Assembly: GCA_019802505.1 (NCBI GenBank)
Contig: JAFMOC010000857.1
Location: forward strand, 62,001 to 126,000
Source of the DNA: Corydoras sp. C115
Taxonomy: Eukaryota; Chordata; Actinopteri; Siluriformes; Callichthyidae
Length of the DNA stretch: 64,000 bases
Reading direction: 5' to 3'
The notes beneath the pieces are model-generated. The model was not told where the DNA came from and did no database searches. It saw nothing but the letters and a program-made list of their open reading frames with translations. Positions 9,749 through 19,039 of this stretch are shown here, in pieces. A program made the translations under genes and the position numbers. The stretch's first letter is position 1, and the number at the start of each line of letters is the position of its first letter.

Positions 9749-10395
9749 ATGCTGGCGTTTCACCTCTTCACCCACCTCATCATTAATGGGGGGGTGTGGC
9801 GCTGAAATGATGCTGTTCCGGGGTGCCATCTCAACTATGTAGAGTCTGCAGTATCTGCCTCTTTTAGTTATCCTGCTCTAGTCAGTGATGTCGGAGTCAC
9901 ATACTGCACTGTGTCAATAAATTACTTATTAATTAAACGCCGTGCTTTATTATCAGCTCTAACTGCCTTCCTTTGTCTGTTTCTTTTGAGGTGTGACCGG
10001 CTTCCTGGAGATCTTCATCCATGGCTCTGCTGACGAATACTGGATGGAACCTGAATATCAATTGGACTGGCGGTCCTGCAGGACACCCTTAATGGACTCA
10101 CATATAGTTTTCCAGTTGTTAGTTTTTCCATTTGTTTAATATCTGTACATAGCTGTCCTACATTGTTGTTGCTGCCTGGCCACTCAAGGAGGATGAGTCC
10201 CCCACTGAGTCTTGGTCCTCCCAAGGTTTCTTCCTTGAATAACAACATAAAAGGGAGTTTTTTCTTGCCACAGTCACTTCAGCTTGCTCTTTGGGGGTTT
10301 AAAGGCTTTTCATTCTGTAAAGCTGCTTTGTGACAATGTACTGTTGTAAAAAGCGCTATATAAATAAATTATTTGAACTTACTTGAACTTAAATA
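9749..10395 (+). mobile_element. L2 LINE 3' UTR copy
   Basis: It closely matches 3190-3818, including the G-run near 9788, the gagtcttggtcctcccaagg block and the GCGCTATATAAATAAATTA end with TTGAACTTA repeats. It contains no ORF2 sequence, so it is a severely 5'-truncated insertion of the same L2 family. Confidence 0.85.
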
Positions 10396-10763
10396 TGATT
10401 GCATTGATATTAAATTACGGTACATCTGTAAATTTTAGATTCAAATATATATATATTTTTTTTTTACAGTTTGGATACTTTGAAATTAAAAATTATATTC
10501 TGTAAAAAACTAAATTTTTTATTGTTAAAGTGAGTGCCTTAAATGTCAGACTTTACCGTATTTATTACAGTGCATTATTGTGTTTAATTTATCAATTTAC
10601 CGTAAAACGTACTGTGTTAAATGCAATTAACAAGAAATTACTATTTTGTAGTGTTTTTTTTTTCTTCTTTCTAATGTAATGTTTTCACATCCAAAAATAA
10701 GTAGCATCTTAATGTTAACTGGATTAATTTAGGTACACAATAAAATTTATAATGTATAATCTT
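10396..10763. other. AT-rich spacer
   Basis: About 370 bp of AT-rich DNA with homopolymer runs. No ORF, repeat end or regulatory element could be recognised. Confidence 0.6.
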
Positions 10764-11233
10764 TGTAAGACATGACACTCCGGCGTCTACTAACCCGCGT
10801 TCACCACGCCTCTCACCGGAAGAGGGGCGTGGGATGTCGCCGGCGTTCTAATTGTCACCTCTATTTAAGGTGCGCAGGTACAGGACTCGGCGCGTTGGAT
10901 CGTCGCTGTTAGCACGGTCATTTCTCATAATCCTGTGATCATTTGCTATCTTCCAGCCTTAATCCGTGTACCGGAGGTCCCGTCCGGCGTGCGCTTCCTC
11001 GTCTGCGTCAGAAACGCACCTGCTGCACCTCCCGGCCCAGGACTCTGCTGGCCCACGAAGCTTGAGGCCTTCTCTTTGGTTTTTCGCCCGGCGTCTCGCG
11101 GGAGTTTGGTTTTTCGTTCCACGCTGTTGGATTTCGTTTTGTCTTTTTTATTTTGAAACGAAATTGCTGAATAAAGCACCGTATCAGCATATTTCAGTTT
11201 TGGTCTGATCTCTGGGTTCGGGACGTCATGACA
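10764..11233 (+). repeat. 5' LTR of the Gypsy element
   Basis: Begins TGTAAGACATGACAC and ends GACGTCATGACA. A TATA-like tctatttaagg is at about 10860 and AATAAAG at about 11171, the expected promoter and polyadenylation signals. The gag ATG (11228) lies inside the last six bases of the LTR. Confidence 0.95.
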
Positions 11234-14119
11234 GAATCCAACGCCACACAAGCCACCCCCGGCTCCCCCGAGGCACTCCTGCTTGAATTGGGACAGAGAC
11301 TGGGGGAACTACATCAAGAATTCCTGGGCATGTCGTCTATGATGCACAACGTCGTGTCACGACAGGATTCCCAGGAACGCGCCATGCAGGCACTCCAGCG
11401 TCAGGCTCCTGCGAGCGCGCCTGCCCCCGTACCACCGCCGATCCCCGGATCAGGTGCTCCACCCATCGTACAACTCACCGAGCCAGAGCGGTACGAGGGG
11501 TCCGCAGAGACATGCCGCACCTTCCTGTTCCACTGTGAGCTGTATCTGGCGAATCGACCTCCGATGTCGGACACGCAAAAGATCACCTTCGTTATGTCTC
11601 GGTTAGTGGGCAGAGCGGGTGAGTGGGCCGCCGCGCTGTGGGATTCAAAGGTGGTCGAGACGCAGGATTATGCTCTGTTCATCGAGCTTTTTAAAAACAC
11701 GTTTGATCACTCCCACCGCGGACGCCCATGCGGCGAGGTGCTGCATGAACTGCAGCAGGGGGATCGTCCTGTAACGGACTATGTGTTGGAGTTCCGGACA
11801 CTGGCGGCCAGGAGTGGGTGGAACGAGCCGGCGTTGATCACAACATTTCGCGCGGGACTGCGGACAGAGATCCGCAAGGACCTGGCTTGTCGTGACGCGA
11901 AGATGTCCCTGGAGGCCCTCATCACAACTGCCATCAGCTTGGACCAACTTCGCTCCGTTCGTGCGGCTGGTGCCCGGAATGATCAGCATCATCACACGCT
12001 CGAGGAGTCACCTATGCAGGTGGACGCTCTTCGGATCTCACCCGCAGAACGAGCACGCCGCCGCCGGTTGGGTCTCTGCTTATATTGTGGTCGCGCCGAT
12101 CATCTGTTGGCATCCTGTGAAGCCAAGCCCCGGAAGGGGGATCGTCCGGTTCGGGCTCAGTCAGAGAGCCGCTTCGTCCCTAAGACTCCGCCTTCGGTAA
12201 GCGCACACCGTAGTGTACATCCTAGACCTTGGCGTTTGCCCGTGGTGGTTTCCATCAGAGACAACACACACGTTTCCACGGCGCTCATCGACTCTGGGGC
12301 AGAAGGAAACTTTTTGGACCAGGCCCTGGCGTTGCGGTGGGGAGTACAGTGCCGAGTTCTGCCTAAGGCATTACCCATCTGCGGGGTAGATGGGCAGCCT
12401 GTTAATCAGGGGGTGGTAACGCACCTGACGGAACATATTTGGGTACAAATTAGTGCGTTACACAAGGAACTAATCCAGTTTTTCATCATTGTTTCTCCTA
12501 GCTCTCCCATCATCCTCGGCTTACCCTGGCTACAGCGGCACGACCCTGTGATCTCCTGGTCTGAGCGGGGGATTCTGCGGTGGTCTAAGTTTTGCCACTC
12601 ACATTGTTTGAAACGTCCGGTCATAAAGGTACGTGCGCTGGCTGTTACCCCGTCCTACCATAAGGGGGAGGCTCTACCCGCTGGGGTTCCCGCTGAATTC
12701 CGGGATCTTGCGGAGGTCTTTTCTTATACACAGGCCAGACAGTTGCCCCCGCACCGAGCGTACGATTGTGCCATCGAGCTAATTCCCGACGCTAAGCTCC
12801 CCCGTGTCAGCCCTTACCCGCTCGCTGTGTCTGAGAGTAAGGCTATGCGTGAGTATATTGCTGAAGCCCTGGAACTGGGGTTCATTCGGCCCTCTAAATC
12901 ACCTGTGGCCTCGGGATTCTTCTTTGTGCCAAAGAAGGATGGAGGGTTGCGCCCCTGCATTGACTATAGGGGGTTGAACGAGGTTACGCGCTTTGCCTAC
13001 CCGTTGCCCCTAGTACCCTCGGCACTTGAGCGCATAGGTCAAGCCACCATCTTCACTAAGCTTGATCTTCGGAATGCGTACAACCTGGTGCGGATTAAGG
13101 AGGGGGATGAGTGGAAGACTGCGTTTGTGACGACCGCGGGTCACTACGAGTATTTGGTAATGCCCTTCGGACTCTCCAACGCTCCCGCCGTGTTTCAGGC
13201 GTTCGTGAATGACGTCCTTCGGGATTTTTTGGAGGAGTTCGTGATCGTCTATATCGACGACATCCTTATTTATTCGGTCGATCAGGACACCCACCGTCGC
13301 CACGTACGCACTGTAATGAGCCGTCTGCTTGAGCACCAGCTGTTTCTGAAAGCGGAGAAATGCGAGTTCTTTCGGGACAGCATCTCCTTTTTAGGGTTTG
13401 AGCTAGCAGCAGGGAGCATGACCATGGACATGGGGAAGGTCCGGGCTGTTTTAGAGTGGCCGGCCCCCACCACCGTGCGGGAGGTGCAACGGTTTTTAGG
13501 TTTCGCGAATTTTTATCGCAAATTCATTCGTTCTTTTAGTTCTATTGCACTGCCCATCACGTCTCTGCTTAAGGGCGGCCCAAAGAGGTTAATTTGGACA
13601 CCCGAGGCAGATCGAGCTTTTGCGACGCTCAAAAGCAAATTCTCTTCCGCACCGGCGTTGGCGTTCCCTGATCCGGAGAAGCCGTTTGTGGTGGAGGTAG
13701 ACGCGTCTTCACACGGGGTCGGGGCAGTACTGTCCCAACCCATGGGGAGCCGGCCCCGCTTGCGCCCGGTGGCTTTCTTTTCAAGAAAACTTTCGGCGGC
13801 AGAGCGCAATTATACCATCGGTGACCGGGAGCTATTAGCGGTGAAATTAGCGCTAGAGGAATGGAGGCATTGGCTAATTGGCACCACCACACCGTTCTCC
13901 GTGATCACAGATCATAAGAACCTCCAGTTGTTAAAGGGGGCGCGCAGGCTAAACGCACGTCAGGCTCGCTGGTCGCTGTTCTTTAACAGTTTCAATTTCA
14001 CGATTTCGTACAGACCAGGGAGCTCTAATGTAGCTGCGGACGCGCTATCGCGAATTTATGAGGAGGATACACCGGACCCCGATCGCCTCCACCCCATCTT
14101 ACCCCCGCTTGTTTTGTGA
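11228..14119 (+). CDS. Gypsy Gag-Pol polyprotein, N-terminal part
   Basis: 963 codons. Residues 1 to about 270 are Gag-like, with a proline-rich patch and a capsid-type region (ERYEGSAETCRTFLFHCEL). A CCHC zinc knuckle (CLYCGRADHLLASC) is near residue 283. The aspartic protease motif ALIDSGAEGNFLD is near residue 355. The reverse transcriptase has LRPCIDYRGLNEV, MPFGLSNAPAVFQ and the YIDDIL catalytic box near residue 677. RNase H has VVEVDASSHGVGAVLSQ and ITDHKNL. The frame ends at a TGA (14117-14119), but integrase sequence continues in a shifted frame immediately afterwards, so one nucleotide has probably been gained or lost here. Gag and Pol share one frame, as in many fish Gypsy elements. 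Confidence 0.93.
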   Translation: MTESNATQATPGSPEALLLELGQRLGELHQEFLGMSSMMHNVVSRQDSQERAMQALQRQAPASAPAPVPPPIPGSGAPPIVQLTEPERYEGSAETCRTFLFHCELYLANRPPMSDTQKITFVMSRLVGRAGEWAAALWDSKVVETQDYALFIELFKNTFDHSHRGRPCGEVLHELQQGDRPVTDYVLEFRTLAARSGWNEPALITTFRAGLRTEIRKDLACRDAKMSLEALITTAISLDQLRSVRAAGARNDQHHHTLEESPMQVDALRISPAERARRRRLGLCLYCGRADHLLASCEAKPRKGDRPVRAQSESRFVPKTPPSVSAHRSVHPRPWRLPVVVSIRDNTHVSTALIDSGAEGNFLDQALALRWGVQCRVLPKALPICGVDGQPVNQGVVTHLTEHIWVQISALHKELIQFFIIVSPSSPIILGLPWLQRHDPVISWSERGILRWSKFCHSHCLKRPVIKVRALAVTPSYHKGEALPAGVPAEFRDLAEVFSYTQARQLPPHRAYDCAIELIPDAKLPRVSPYPLAVSESKAMREYIAEALELGFIRPSKSPVASGFFFVPKKDGGLRPCIDYRGLNEVTRFAYPLPLVPSALERIGQATIFTKLDLRNAYNLVRIKEGDEWKTAFVTTAGHYEYLVMPFGLSNAPAVFQAFVNDVLRDFLEEFVIVYIDDILIYSVDQDTHRRHVRTVMSRLLEHQLFLKAEKCEFFRDSISFLGFELAAGSMTMDMGKVRAVLEWPAPTTVREVQRFLGFANFYRKFIRSFSSIALPITSLLKGGPKRLIWTPEADRAFATLKSKFSSAPALAFPDPEKPFVVEVDASSHGVGAVLSQPMGSRPRLRPVAFFSRKLSAAERNYTIGDRELLAVKLALEEWRHWLIGTTTPFSVITDHKNLQLLKGARRLNARQARWSLFFNSFNFTISYRPGSSNVAADALSRIYEEDTPDPDRLHPILPPLVL

Positions 14120-15685
14120 ACGTGGTACGCTGGAATGTGGACAGGGACATTCGCAGAGCGGCACGCCACACGCGTCGTCCCACCCAATGCCCCAAGGGGT
14201 TGTTGTATGTGCCCCCCCCACTCCGCAATCAACTCATTACGTGGGCTCATACTGCATTGTGCACCGGACATCCTGGGGTCGCACGTACCGTACAAATCCT
14301 GCGCAGGAAGTATTGGTGGGAGACCCTTCACAAGGACACGCACGCTTTCGTCGTGTCATGTTCGGTATGCGCGGCGTGCAAGACGCCTAAATCTCTCCCC
14401 GTGGGCAAGCTGGTTCCGTTGCCCATTCCTAGTCGGCCGTGGTCCCACGTGGCAGTGGACTTTGTAACGGACCTCCCCTCAGCGGAGGGGTTGAACACTA
14501 TTTTAACCCTGAGTGATCGTTTTTCCCGGGCGGTGAAATTTATACCACTCAAGGGACTTCCGTCAGCCTTCTATACGGCCGAACTACTGTTTCAGTATAT
14601 ATTCACTGTTTTTTGGCATCCCGGAGAACATTCTGTCTGACCGCGGACCACAGTTTACCTCCGCAGTGTGGCGATCATTTTTCGAAAAGTTGGGCACGTC
14701 GGTAAGCCTCTCGTCAGGTTCACACCCTGAGACCAACGGGTTGTGCGAACGGTCACATCAGGAATTAAACAAATTCCTACGCATGTTCTGCCACAATAAT
14801 CCGTCAGATTGGCCGCGGTACCTACCCTGGGCTGAGATCGCACAGAACTCTCTACGGCATTCGGCGACGGGCATCACACCGTTCCAGTGCGTGTTTGGGT
14901 ACCAACCTCCCTTCGCCCCTTGGGACCCTGAGCCGTCTTCAGCTCCGGCGGTTGATGATTGGTTTCGGCGGAGCGAGGAGGTGTGGGTACAGGTCCATCA
15001 GCGCATTGAGGACGCCACGCGCCGGGTCAAGAGGTTCGCGGACCGACGTCGATTACAGGCCCCCACTTACGTTCCAGGAGATAGAGTGTGGCTTAGTTCT
15101 AGGGATTTGCGCTGCCGCACGGGTTCACGTAGGCTGCTGCCCAAGTATGTTGGCCCGTACCGTGTACTCGAGCGTCTTAATGAGGTCACGTATCGTTTAG
15201 AGCTTCCCCCGGCTTGGAGAGTCCATCCTGTCTTCCATACCTCCCTCCTTAAGCCGTTTGTGTCGGGGCCGCTGGACAACGGGTGGGCGGAGGCCGTTGG
15301 TACCAGTTCTGCCCGAGGGGTGCCCGAGGTCTACAGAGTGGACAAATTACTCAACTCCAGACGGGTGGGGAGCAAATTACAGTATTTGGTGGACTGGGAG
15401 GGGTTTGGCCCCGAGGAGCGCAGTTGGATAGGGGCCAATGACATCTTAGACCCCCAGCTCATTGCAGACTTCCACGCAGCTCACCCAGACCGCCCTGCCC
15501 GGAGACCAAGGGGTCGTCCGCCTCGCCGGGGTAAGTACAGTCGCTTTTTTCCTTCTTCTCGGCTTGTCCACCCTACGGGTCGTCGGGGGGGGGGTAATGT
15601 AAGACATGACACTCCGGCGTCTACTAGCCCGCGTTCACCACGCCTCTCACCGGAAGAGGGGCGTGGGATGTCGCCGGCGTTCTAA
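14116..15685 (+). pseudogene. Gypsy integrase with chromodomain, frameshifted
   Basis: Integrase continues in a new frame from about 14105. The zinc-binding HHCC region (HTALCTGHPGVART through CSVCAAC) is followed by the catalytic core (WSHVAVDFVTDLP). Near the T-run at about 14610 the frame shifts again: one frame stops at 14640 while SDRGPQFTSAVWRSFFEKLG and the catalytic-glutamate region HPETNGLCERSHQELN continue in another. The C-terminus carries a chromodomain (YLVDWEGFGPEERSWI) that can bias insertion towards particular chromatin. The final frame runs into the 3' LTR. Two shifts in an otherwise young copy would prevent synthesis of intact integrase. Confidence 0.9.
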
Positions 15686-16067
15686 TTGTCACCTCTATTT
15701 AAGGTGCGCAGGTACAGGACTCGGCGCGTTGGATCGTCGCTGTTAGCACGGTCATTTCTCATAATCCTGTGATCATTTGCTATCTTCCAGCCTTAATCCG
15801 TGTACCGGAGGTCCCGTCCGGCGTGCGCTTCCTCGTCTGCGTCAGAAACGCACCTGCTGCACCTCCCGGCCCAGGACTCTGCTGGCCCACGAAGCTTGAG
15901 GCCTTCTCTTTGGTTTTTCGCCCGGCGTCTCGCGGGAGTTTGGTTTTTCGTTCCACGCTGTTGGATTTCGTTTTGTCTTTTTTATTTTGAAACGAAATTG
16001 CTGAATAAAGCACCGTATCAGCATATTTCAGTTTTGGTCTGATCTCTGGGTTCGGGACGTCATGACA
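15598..16067 (+). repeat. 3' LTR of the Gypsy element
   Basis: 470 bp, the same length as the 5' LTR and nearly identical to it. It is preceded by the G-run polypurine tract and followed by the TSD atctt. Confidence 0.95.
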
Positions 16068-16658
16068 ATCTTGATGTTAAACTAGAATTTAATACAAAAA
16101 CACTAAAGGTAAGATGTGTGTTCAGTACTCTATTGGCACCTTGATAAAAGGGGAAAAAAAACACTTTAACTATAAACATTATACCAGCCCACAGACTGTA
16201 AAATACAGTCAGCCCAAAACTTGAGCTGCACAACTAAGAAAAATGGGAATAAATAAACTACTAAGTTTTTCTAAACAATGACTCGTTTATTATTTATTTT
16301 TTAAATTCGGTGGTATAATGGCTCTCTAGAACTGCAAAAACTTAATACTCTCAAACTTAAACATTACAAAATAAACAACATACAAGATAAACTTCTTTTT
16401 CATTTTAATAATCAGAAAATATATTGAGCATAACAGCATACAAGACACCACTGTATTCAGGAAGTATCAGCTGGTAACTTTATAAACATTAGCATACAAT
16501 TTCAAATTTGACTTGCAGTGGCTCCTAAAACAGGTAAAAGTCCAACATTATAAACAAAAACAATATATACAGTATAAAGCATTTATTATACCTTAATATA
16601 TTGTATAGTACATAAGGTATTTATGTCCACTCGTAGTCTGCAATGTCTGAAATCAATA
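16068..16658. other. AT-rich flank
   Basis: About 590 bp of AT-rich sequence. No coding potential or repeat boundary seen. It lies downstream (minus sense) of the decayed SAMD3-like gene and could be its 3' flank. Confidence 0.5.
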
Positions 16659-18256
16659 TTAGAACTCTGGGATTGACAGGAAGCAGTTTCTTTTTTTTTT
16701 CTCCTGAACTTTGGTGCCTCTTTCAGGATTAATAGAGAAGAAACACCTTTAAAACAAATGAGAAAAAAAAAAACACTTTAAATTTGTTGTATTTTATTGA
16801 CTTTAAATATATATATATTAAAACACCATAATAAACAAGAAAGAAATGTTACCTTTGAAGAAACTCCAGCGTTGATCGTAGTTATACTGGGTAATGGATG
16901 TTGAAGCAATAGTAACTGCCGAACAACAGGCAAAAAGCAGCATTGAAAGAAGTGATGTGGTCATTAACAACCTCTTGGTCAATGGTGAACATGAATGTAA
17001 CAGCGGCAAAGTTGAAGGATCCTAAAAAGAAACCCAACAAACAATTAAATACACACATTGGGAATCAATGGCAGCAATTACCTATAAATACATTGGTATT
17101 AATTTGTATTCTACATATAACTAGGTCCATCAAAACATTAAATCATATTGTCAGCTAATAACCCCATTGGTTTAAACCATGGTACTGCACCAAATTCTAA
17201 AATTGGCTGAATTGGGGTTATTTGACATATAGGTAAGTGTCTTTGTACTGGCTGCAAAACCTAAAAGAATGTTATCTAATAGTAGAATTAGAAGTTGATA
17301 CACCAGATGATTTGGAGCATTTGTTTGCATCTTTAGTGTTTTTGTTACTTACCACATACAACAATGCAGGGTGATAGTGGCAAATTCTTTATCTGAACCT
17401 CTTGGGCCAGGCATGTTTGATCAACATGATGGAACAGGCACTCATCCTTCTCACCAAAGTAAGCCAGCAAAAGAAGAATCATCTGTGTAACGGGCAGGGC
17501 ACCATTTTTCTGTTGTCCTGTGCTTTTGTTTTTGGGTTCTGTGTTTGTGTAGATGTTAATTTGCTGTTTAGTCCGGGTCACTTTAGTTAATTAGCGTCTC
17601 GTTGGGATTGGTCTGTGGGTGCACGTGGTGTGTGTATTTAGTTCCGGTATTCCTTGTCGTCTGTGTGCGTCTTAGGTTTATTCATGTCTCCTCGTCACTG
17701 TATGCCGTTTCTATGTGGTGTTTGGACACCCTAATAAAGTTTTTGTTCCTGCCACCTGCGTGCCTGGCTCCCTTCTGCGCGTTAGAGCGCTGCGGATCTG
17801 CGTGGTGTTTGCACAGCCGCGTTTAACCCACGGTAGACGAGCGTGACACATCTGTATGATATCTCCTGGGGAACCATTCAGTTGACCTCTCTCAGACTGA
17901 CATTTAATCAGAGTATCTAGGACCTGTTTGTGTTTTGGTGCAACAATATGTTCCTTAAAGTGTGTTGCCATGCCAACTTCCTTGAACAAAAATGGCTATT
18001 CTTGTTCAAGAGTTTTTTAATGCTTGTCCCATTATTTATGTCTCTACGCTGTGTGTAATATGTGGCCTGTACTTTTCAGGTTTTCTTTCTTTTCTTGCTG
18101 ACTTTCAACAGTCTCTGAGAGTGGCAAATGTTTAGGCTGCCAGTTGACACAACCATATGTGTCTTGAACACTTGCTTTTTCTTCAGCCCCGGATGTTTTG
18201 TCAGTAGCCCCGGATAAATGAGAGCAGCTTTCTCTGCCGCCTCTCCTCCAGCAGCG
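16659..18256 (-). pseudogene. SAMD3-like, CACTA-accessory-type gene remnant
   Basis: Three consecutive minus-strand exons with matching splice phases encode a C-terminus like the fish SAMD3-like proteins that accompany CACTA elements. The first runs 18256 to 17353 (VNWQPKHLPLSETVESQQ in one frame, then FKEVGMATHFKE and LLLLAYFGEKDE); donor GTAAGT. The second runs 17021 to 16853 (FAAVTFMFTIDQEVVND and AAFCLLFGSYYCFNIHYPV). The third runs 16746 to 16659 (CFFSINPERGTKVQ and a stop). A TAA replaces a sense codon in the second exon, frames drift in the first, and a solo LTR (17486-17848) splits the first exon. The family assignment rests on remembered similarity; the exon structure is visible. Confidence 0.65.
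17486..17848 (+). mobile_element. Solo LTR inside an exon
   Basis: A 363-bp unit beginning TGTAACGGG and ending GCGTGACA, flanked by the 6-bp direct repeat catctg (17480-17485 and 17849-17854). AATAAAG is present near 17731. Removing it restores the reading of the surrounding minus-strand exon. It is related to the solo LTR at 9067. Confidence 0.88.
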
Positions 18257-18381
18257 TGGGAAGAAACCGGAGAACCCGGAGGAAACCCACGCGGACTCGG
18301 GGAGAACAGATTGGGATTCAAACTGGGAATTCCTAGCGCTGAGAGGCAAACATGCTAAACCACTAAGCCACCGTGTCGCCC
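18256..18381 (-). mobile_element. SINE head fragment
   Basis: Head and middle of the GGAT-tailed SINE on the minus strand (ggagaacccggaggaaaccc, then a degenerate ccaccgtgtcgcccg head). The tail is missing, fused to the SAMD3-like remnant. The next 170 bp, to the LTR element, have an open minus-strand frame of unknown origin. Confidence 0.75.
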
Positions 18382-18557
18382 GTTAAAAAATTCATATGAA
18401 ATACAATTTGTGTTCTCTCCATTTTCTATGAGATTTGTTTCATTACAGACAGTATGAACCAAAGCCAAATCATTTTTTCTCTGGTGAACTTTCTGCATTT
18501 TAGGCCTGTAGCACATTCTAAAAATCAGTTTTAACGAGGGCAATATAGAGCTAGTAA

Positions 18558-18911
18558 TGTAACAGGTGCCTAGGGCACCTGTCACCTGTTTTGTGTTTCG
18601 TCCCGTTCGTTTGAGTTAATTAACGTTCTGTGCTCATTAGTTTAGTTAATTAACTCCTTTTTGTAATTGGTTTGTCTTGTGCACGTGGTCGGGTGTCTTT
18701 TTGTATTTATGTCCATTGTTTCTTGTCTTTGGTGCTGGTCGATTGTTTTATGTCACGTAGTCTCTTTTGTACCTCATGTTTTGTGGTGCACTGCACCTTT
18801 AATAAAACCGTTATCGGCTACCTGCGTGCCTGGCTCCCTTCAGCGCGTGTAACGCGGCGGTCTGCGCTTCCTATGCGCCACCGCTTCTTCCCGAGGTAGA
18901 CTTCCGTGACA
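18558..18911 (+). repeat. 5' LTR of the non-autonomous element
   Basis: 354 bp, begins TGTAACAGGTGCC and ends CCGTGACA. It contains a duplicated gttaattaac-type motif and AATAAAA near 18800. Confidence 0.9.
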
Positions 18912-19039
18912 GAACGACCAGCCAAAGCAAATTTGGGGAGTCCAGAGCCCAGGTAAGCGCATTTTTTAAATTTTTCTTTGCGGGGGCCGTGTAGCCTCGT
19001 ACTCGCGGCGCGTTCCGCTGTGTCCGCAAGTGTGCCGCT

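Larger units (their letters stand above)
10764..16067 (+). mobile_element. Ty3/Gypsy retrotransposon, young
   Basis: A 5.3-kb element with two 470-bp LTRs (10764-11233 and 15598-16067), TG..CA ends and the 5-bp TSD atctt (10759-10763 and 16068-16072). The LTRs look identical except for one base noticed (actaacccgcg against actagcccgcg), indicating recent insertion. A G-run plus TAA (15585-15597) forms the polypurine tract. Gag, protease, RT, RNase H, integrase and a chromodomain are all present, with two frame breaks. Confidence 0.97.

Noticed and set aside
16818..17009. Small ORF with a signal-peptide-like hydrophobic stretch (MTTSLLSMLLFACCSAV)
   Set aside because: It is the wrong frame of the SAMD3-like exon at 16853-17021. 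The correct frame gives the recognisable family motif and fits the splice phases.
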